Shown here in pieces: positions 50,901-59,900 of a stretch of DNA of 64,000 nt. The position numbers and the translations under genes are program-made. The notes beneath the pieces were generated by a model, which searched no databases, was not told the DNA's origin, and saw nothing but the letters and a program-made list of their open reading frames with translations. The stretch is from assembly GCA_007844125.1 (NCBI GenBank), contig CM017567.1:41073027-41137026 (forward strand). Direction: 5' to 3'. This DNA comes from Sinonovacula constricta. Lineage: Eukaryota > Mollusca > Bivalvia > Cardiida > Solecurtidae. Within the stretch, counting starts at the first letter, position 1, and each line of letters opens with the position of its first letter.

Positions 50901-53900
50901 TTTTGTTTCAAGTTTAAAAATAGCTAACTGTGCAGCGTGGCTTAAATATGAAATACCCATTTGTAATGACAAGTAATGTGTTATTCTTCACTTTTCACGT
51001 AGATGTATGACATCAATAATCAGCATTTTGCGAAATCTTTTATAATTTGATTGGTTCTTTGAGAGAGGAAAATCTGGTCCAAACTGTCGGATACCACCTT
51101 TAAGATAAAAAATCTATTGTATCCATGGTTATTCGAACATCTAATATAACGAAAGAAAAGCAAACATACCCCATCCGAATAGCATATATCCGTGTACTCG
51201 TATTGGTGGAGTGAACGAGTTGCCAAGGAGACGGTGGAGTAGGAACCCTTCGGATGTCATCCAAAAGAACACGCATGCCCGAGAACACATATGCAGCACG
51301 CGCAGACTCTTGCATAATCCCTGAACAAAGCAGGCTTTTATACAATCACTAAATCGACATGAAAGCTGATTAGGACCTGTTTGGCAAAAATCATAAAATA
51401 ATCTTCGCGTACAATGTATAATTATTCATAAAATGCTTTCAATGTTCTTTCTGCAAAATAAAGTTTACTGGCACAATGTCATGTATATATTTTACACGGT
51501 TTTGGCAAAAAATCAAATATGGCATAATTTTGCCAAAAGTGTATAACAAAAATTTTAAACTTTCCTGGGATATTTTTATATTACAAAATGCTTATAGTGA
51601 AGCTCAAGTTACGCCTTACTTAAACAAACTACAGTAAACCCTTCCTAGATCTCCTTTCGTCCGTAACTTACAAATTATCCGGATTTTAGGGTAAAACGGG
51701 CTGTAAAAGACAAAGTCATCAAGCATCTTAAATTCTGGATAAACACAATTTTGTTAACATAGACCTTAACATCTTTTGGATTTATTTATTTCCTTTGATT
51801 TTTATATTAGACAGGAACATGCTGTCCCTTATAAGTTTTTGTTTTTATAGGTACGGAGAAACAAAAGCTAACTAATTTCGCCGTGGTATATCTCGAACCT
51901 GCTCCATGCAATACGCTGATTGGCACGATATCGGCGCAATAATTTAAAATTTTTAAATACATATGAAGTGTTCTATACTACGCAGATTGTCGCTTTTGAC
52001 GTAAATTAAAGTATCACAGAGACATCAACTGGTATATATACTGGAACTGGTAGTGCAATCGGTAGAGCGTCGCCTCCAAGTACGGTAGGCCCAAGGTTCG
52101 ATCCCAAGCCGCGACATGCCAAAGTTGTTAAAAATGGTAGTGGTATAGCTCCCTCGCTAATACTCAGGCACATATATGGGTAGTTTGATCGGTGTTAGGA
52201 TAATGTGACTTAATGTGGCCAGGTGTTCACTGCATGCTATACACAGTGAAGGCAGCATGATTACTGCTTTAAGTGGACACCGTCTCCAGATAACTGAAAT
52301 ACTGTTGGTGGGACGATAAACCAAATAAACATTAGCATAAACTGATATACCCTTAAAAAGTCAAAACAAGACACAAACAATCATTACAGAGCAAAACAAA
52401 AACGGGTTTGTTTTGGATTTCCATTAGATAACTATTATTACTCTGAAACATATCATTTTCCGCCGGACTCTGCCAGTAATTCCTGGCACTGGGCACTCTA
52501 GGATCTCCATACCACCCGCCCTGGTCTGCACCTGGAGATGTCTCTCCTGCTTCGCTGTCTCAGCGTAGACTCAACACGGGGAGCAGAAGACACCAGTGAT
52601 AAGCCCATGCTTGTTTGGCGTAAAGCCGCGCGCTAGATACCTCCAGGCCACGTTGCACTGGACACTTCGGCGTTGGCAAGCTCAACTAGAACGGGCAGCG
52701 ACTATTTGAGCTCTGCTCCTTCCATGACCTCGCCATCACCAACACCTTCTACTCAACCAAGCCCCACCACAGAGTGTCTTGGCGACATCCCAGGTCAAGG
52801 CATTGGCACCAGTAGGACCTCGTCATTACTAGCAGACCCATGCTGAACCACGTGCTCCTTACGCTCAGTTACCATAGAACCAATCACTCCCTGGTCGGCA
52901 GCATGGTGCGTCTCCGACCCAGGCGGATCCTCGGCTGCAAGCAGAAAAGCCGGCCTCGCATCGACACGGCCTGAATCACAAAGCCTAAGCTGCGCAAATT
53001 CTTTGCCGAGGCCATTGACAAGACCCTGGAAGACTTCCCCACAGACAGCGCCACAGCACGCTTTGATATCCGCGATGCCATATACCAGACCCCCTCAGAC
53101 ACCTTCGGGAAGAGAGCCAGGAAGAACGAGGACTTGTTTGAGGCCGAGATCGAAGTGATGGAGCTTGCCTTCGTCGCCAAGCGTGCTGCGCTTCTCAAGA
53201 GAAAGCCCTGCGAGAAAACACTTGCCGCCTATAGAGAAGCCCGCAACAATGCCAAAAGGATCGCCCGTAGGTGCGCCAACAACAACTGGCTGAAGCTTTG
53301 CAGTGACATCCGATCTCTGAAGACTGCGGAAACACTCGTGCCATGTATGAGGGGATGAAGAAAGCTTTTGGACCTAGTGTCACAAAAACCGCACCCCTTA
53401 AGTCCACCTCCAGTGACCATCATCAAGCACCATGGCGAGCTTATGGAGAGATGGGTGGAGCACTATGGAGAGATGTACTCTAGAGAGAACATCGTTACTG
53501 ACGCAGCCATGAAGAACACCACCCCACTGCCTACCATGGAAGAACTGGACTCGCCACCCACCATCGAGGAACTCAGAAAGGCCATTTACTCGCTGTCCTG
53601 CGGGAAAGCACCAGTCAGTGACGGAATCTCACCAGAGGTTGTGAAGACCGCAAAAACAGAGCTTCCTTCTTAGACATTTCCATGAGCTTTTGCTAAAGTG
53701 CTGGGAAGAGGGAACAATACCCCAAGACATGCGGGATGCGAAGATCGTCACGCTCTATAAGAACAAGGGCGACCGCAGTGACCGCAACAACTATCGTGGG
53801 ATCTCTCTCCTCAGCATCGTGGGAAAAGCTTTCGCCAGGGTAGTCCTCAACCGCTTGCAGGTACTTGCTGACCACGTGTATCCCGAGTCACAGTGTGGGT

Positions 53901-56900
53901 TCCGGGCCAAGCGATCAACCATCGACATGTTGTTCTCCCTCAGGCAGCTGCAGGAAATGTGCCAAAAACAGCGACGTCCTCTGTACCTAGATTTCATCGA
54001 CCTGACCAAGGTTCTTGGCTTGGTCAGTAGGTCTGGCCTCTTTGTCCTCATTCGCAAGATTAGATGCCCACCCAAGCTAATAAAGATGGTCGAGTCATTC
54101 CATGACAACGTGTCTGGCTCTGTTCAGTACGACGGAGCGTCATCGGACCCCTTCAAAATCAAGAGCGGAGTGAAACAGGGGTGTGTCCTGGCCCCGACAC
54201 TTTTCGGCATATTCTTCTCCCTACTCCTGTGCTACGCATTCAGCGAGTCTGAAAATGGCATCTTCCTTCACACACCGAGCGAGGGGAACCTATTTAACCT
54301 TGCTCGCCTCAGAACCAAGACTAAGGTGCGCAAGGTCCTCTTCCGGAAGATGCTCTTTGCAGATGACGCCGCCCTCACTGCTCACACGGAAGACGCCCTT
54401 CAGCGACTGTTCACTCTCTTCGCGGAGGCATGCACAGAGTTTGGCTTCACCATCAGCCTCAAGAAGACCAACATTATGGGTCAGAATGTCAGCACTACTC
54501 CCACAATTACCATGGGCGATCACACCCTTGAGGTGGTTGACAGGTTCACATACCTCGGTATTCACAACCTATCCCTGGATACCGAGTTCAACGTGAGGAT
54601 AGGCAAAGCAGCAACCGAAATGGCCCGCCTAGTGAAGCGTGTTAGGGACAACCCCATGCTGACCCTCAACACAAAGATAAAGATGTGTACCAAACGTGCG
54701 TGCTGAGCACCCTTCTGTACGGCAGTGAGGCTTGGACCCTGTACACTCACCAAGAGCGAAGACTGAACGCCTTCCACATACGCAACCTCAGACGACTCCT
54801 CGGCATTAGCTGGCAGGATCGCATCTCGAACCCAGATGTTTTGACCCAGGCAAGCATGTCAGGCATGTTCGCCACCCTCTACCAGAGGCCCCTGCGCTGG
54901 CTCGGACACGTGTGCAGGATGGACGATGGCCGCATCCCAAAGGATGTTCTTTATGGCGAACTCGCCACCGAAACACGGCCAACCGGACCACCTGCCCTGC
55001 GCTACAATGATGTCTACAAGAGGGATCTGAAGCCATGCCATCCCAACCCGGTAGATCTCGAAACAGCAACCTCCGACCGCTCTAGCTGCCGTGCAAATGT
55101 CAAAACCGGCGTCAAGCAGGCTGAGAAGAAGAGAGGGATCCAGCGCAAGGAAAAGAAGGGCTGCAAACAGCAGAGAACTCTTCCTACAGCTGCTCCACTC
55201 ATAGTACCCACCACAGACCACACTTGCAGCAAGTGCGGCAGGAGCTGCAGCTCCCACATTGGCTTATTCAGCCACAGACGCCGCTGCTGCCTCACAACTA
55301 AGTAAATATTTAGGTGCAGACGCCATTGTCTCTAGAGACAGAAGGATGCCAACAACATATCATTACGTCAACGACAAGGTAAAATGTTGTTTGTTTATCA
55401 GATTACTATTGCTGATTGTTTTCTTCAACGTTTGCTTGCTCAGATGAATATTTCATTTATTGTTGCTACATATTTGCTTGCTCAGATGAATACTAGTATT
55501 TCATATTGTTACTACATATTTGCAAGCACAGATGAATATTTCTTTGTTGTTATTACATATTCGCTTGCTCCGATGAATATTTTATTTGTTGTTGCTCAGA
55601 TGAATATTTCATTTATTGTTGCTACATATTTGCTTGCTCAGATGAATACTAGTATTTCATATTGTTACTACATATTTGCCTGCACAGATGGATATTTCTT
55701 TGTTGTTACTACATACTTGCTTGCTCCGATGAATAGTTGATACTGCTCACATGAATATTTCCTATTGTTGTTATTAAATAGTTGCTTGTTCCGATTAATA
55801 TTTCTTATTGTTGTTACTACATATTTACTTGCTCCGATGAATAGTTGATACTGCTCACATGAATATTTCCTATTGTTGTTATTAAATAGTTGCTTGTTCC
55901 GATTAATATTTCTTATTGTTGTTACTAAATATTTGCTTGTTCCGCTGAGAATTTCTTATTGTTGTTACTAAATATTTGCATGTCCGATGAAAATGTCATA
56001 TTGTTGTTATTAAATATTACTTATTCCGATGAATATTTCTTATTGTTGTTACTAAATATTTGCTTGTTCCGCTGAGAATTTCTTATTGTTGTTACTAAAT
56101 ATTTGCTTGTTCCGCTGAGAATTTCTTATTGTTGTTACTAAATATTTGCTTGTTCCGCTGAGAATTTCTTATTGTTGTTACTGAATATTTGCTTGCACTT
56201 ATTAAATGCACCAATAATGTCATAGATGTTATAACAAGCTTAATAGCCGTTTGCTGAAGAATTTGTACACACCGGTTTAAAACAACCGGCAGTTACGTCA
56301 CGGTCTATTGATAGAGTAATTAATGACTAACCTGTTTCACGTGCAGGAACGACTGGTTCCCGGGATGATCCAGGCGATCGAGTCGAACAGCAGACTCCCA
56401 AACGAGACTAAGCAAGTGCATTAACAGGAGCGACACGAACAAATTCAGGTGCACTTTGATACAAAGTTGTCTGCGTAATGTTCTGAATTAAAATGAAGAC
56501 GTAGTCTTATATCTGTATTGAAATAGTATACAGAGCTATAAATTTAGAATAGTTTTTATGCTTTTTGCCAATCTTTTTTTAATTATTTACTGTTGGTCAT
56601 AATTTAGCGTAAAATTATTATATGTCGAATTTCGAGAACCGCTCACCGCGTGGGTTTGAGTCCCGTTCGGGGCGAAGGACTTAATGTGAGAAGGTTTTAA
56701 AGCTGACTTGCGGTGCGCCGGTGGCTCTAATCGGACATGTGTCTGGGGTCTTTCTCGAACAAACAGCTGGACATTGCTATAATGATCATAAATGGTCGCT
56801 GAAATGTGTTTTAAAAGCAAAACAAAGGAATTTCAAGAAATGAAGAGTTTTAAAGAATTTGTTTGCATTTGTATGAAAGTAAATTGGAAAGTACAATATA

Positions 56901-59900
56901 TATGACTTAACTATGCGACTCCGTATTGATATCGACCCATCCGCACATCAAGTAATGAAATGCATAACTTTTGTGACAAGTTATTTCTAAAGAATGGCAA
57001 AAATTGTTCCAATTTTTTTGTTTAAACGGGCGTAAAATAAATAAATAAATATGTGAATCATTGCAAGGTCTATAGCTATAGATAATTTCTACATCAGTGA
57101 AGATCCCTTATCATGGCAGCCATCTTTGATGGCAACTTCAAGGGACTTTCAGATGAATTTTAAAGAAGCTAAATTTTATTTTCTTGTAATTTCTTCATTT
57201 GTGGTACAAAAATTAAAAACTATACACCATTGGAAAGCTCTTGAAATTCATATTTTTAAAATACAATATTTTTAAAATTGATAAATGCACAAATAATTAA
57301 TACACAGAAATAAATAAAACTTATGGCTCATCCTTAAAACAAAATAAACAGTGTATCTTTTTTGGTTGTATTTCTTTTACATTTTAAACTAAACACAAAA
57401 ACACAGTGGTGAGTTTAATACAGCACATATTTCCAGATTTCGGCCTGCAATAGCTTCTGCCTTCAAAGATGGCTGCCTTAAACAGACAGTGCCTATGACA
57501 TCATATGGAAACTATCTATTACTAAACTGTATGCTTACCTGTGACTGGTGAACATATACAGTGAAATGGTCAACAGAATTGTCCCCGCGCCACTTAGGGC
57601 TATGGCCAGTAATGACGTCACTCTGTACAACTGTGACGTAGGAAAGCAATGATTTGAAGTGAAATAACAATTAAATAAAACAAAGATGGAGGAGAAGGTG
57701 ACAATGAAAAAGAAACTAGCAAGGGATTGGATAGGGTCGGGGAAAAAAAGGACAGCCACTTTGACTTCATTATTGACGTCACTTAAAACACCTACCATAC
57801 TACATTTTGCAAAAATATACCATACTAATTCTTAATCAACTTCTTACATCTGAATACAAAGCTACACAGGTATATTCCTTAGGACCCAGCATCCCATAGT
57901 GGCACAATGCTAGATAGATTTTAAAGAATTAGGATCGGAATGCCTCAACTAAGAAACGTTTCTAAAGCACTCCGGTAATGTACCGTAATCACTCAAAAAA
58001 AGTGCGCAACTGTTCTTCCTATTCCCTGATCTCAGATTTAAGGGATCGGCATTTTATTAAGCAAAACATTTTTCCAGGCATTCACCAGTCTCCAATTGAA
58101 AGGACTATTTTTGATATCACGTTGATAATAAAGATTTGTTTGAATATTTTCGGATAAACACTAGACAACCTCGCATCCTACACAGTTATCAAAATAGTTT
58201 ATGAACGTTTTCGGACTTGTTTTGAATCACACACACCTGTTGTTCACCGCCTTTCGAACAAGCTGTGTAATCCGTAATTTCAAGCCCTGTACTATTGTCC
58301 AGCATCCACGCGCCACTTTCTCCACACATCTTCCGGCTTGTGGCTGGGCTCAAATCTGGATTTAATTATATAAACGTTTGATACGTTTCATATTTAATCT
58401 GTTATGTTACACTAGCATAGTTACAATGAGTATACTGGAATTTTATTGCGTGAGTTTTTCGGAAATAGCGCCAAGCACCACATTAGTGGTACATACATTT
58501 TTGTCCATGTCATAACACCTTAAACCATCACAGATATGTATGGTTTAATTTATAAAAATATAATATAATAAAATGTATAAAATAAATAACGAAAAGTGCA
58601 ACTGAATATCCTAAATGATGAATAGATTAAAAATTATAATGGACAAAGTTTGAAATGTATTTGACGCATATTTGCACTAATAATTACATGGAGTATTTTC
58701 GAAATCGGATTTACAATTTCACCAACCTGTCATGTGTAGAAAACTCGGACAGTTCTGCACGGCGGTCATTCCCGGTGGTGTGGCATTCCAACAAGCCCAG
58801 CCATCAAAAGTCTCAGGACAAAACTGCTCCGAGTCACGCAGACGATTATTTTTCCTTTGCTGCTGTTGCTCACAACACTGATTGGCTGATTGACAACACG
58901 TGATCCACTGCTTGCATTTCACGTCACTCAATGTTGCGCACACGTCATTGAAAGTTGTGTAGTTTTCAACTGTCGGGTATATTGATTGCACGTGTTGTAT
59001 GGATAAATTGTTTGATACGAGGTAAAGTGGTTCTAAGTGAAGGTCTTGGTAATGGATCTTGGAGTTTAGTCGAAACTTCGGCGAATCGACAATGAGGTAG
59101 AAATAACACAGACTGCATGAAGACACAGTAAATATATCCCGAGGGAAATAACCTAATCTGTCTCTACATAACTGTGTTCTTTGGGGCATCCGTAAAGAGT
59201 CAGTGTTTACTGGTTCGTTCTTCTGTGTCGTCTATAACAAGAGATACGAGAAGTCGATATGACATTACAATACTTATCGGTTAACTACACATATCTAAAG
59301 CATTTTCAATAGCTTTGTGACCTATTTGTTTACAAAACACATTTTAAATAATGATCAGTGGCCGCCATTTACAGACGTTTGTTAAATTATGTTATGCACA
59401 TTAAACGTGAATCTGTGACTGCGTGCAATAAATTTAACAATCTTAGTTTATTATACGCTACATTTATACGCTATTTGTTATTGTCATATGGCCGAAGTTC
59501 CCCTTGATTTGCGGAGGAATATCCTAGGCTGATGTCAAGTTGCAGACACCGTCCTAACATATATCTGCTGACAGTCATAGAATCAATCTCCTCACAGCGA
59601 TTACGTCGCGCGTTGCTACTTAAATCTCTGCCCCCAGCAATGATCACGTGACGATAGAGTATCACGTGAAGTAAACATGGCGGCCTCCATAAACACGCCA
59701 CGAAAGAAAGTAAGTCAAAATTCCCGTATCCGACCGGAAGATTGGCGATTGCATCTCTACCACTAAGAACATAGTTTAAACATTCAATTTGTTTGTCTGT
59801 AAGTTGCAATGTCGACTGAAATTCGCTTGCACAATCAGCGAGGAGGAGGAGGTGATCATCCATGTTTAGTTTTCTGTATGTATAGTACGTTGTATTCTGT

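Noticed and set aside
54183..55305. Alternative-frame ORFs over the LINE (for example 54183-54596 +, 54859-55257 -)
   Set aside because: Shadows of the GC-rich retrotransposon coding frames.
55384..55740. 118-codon repetitive ORF
   Set aside because: Produced by the 42-46-bp minisatellite whose units happen to stay open in one frame.
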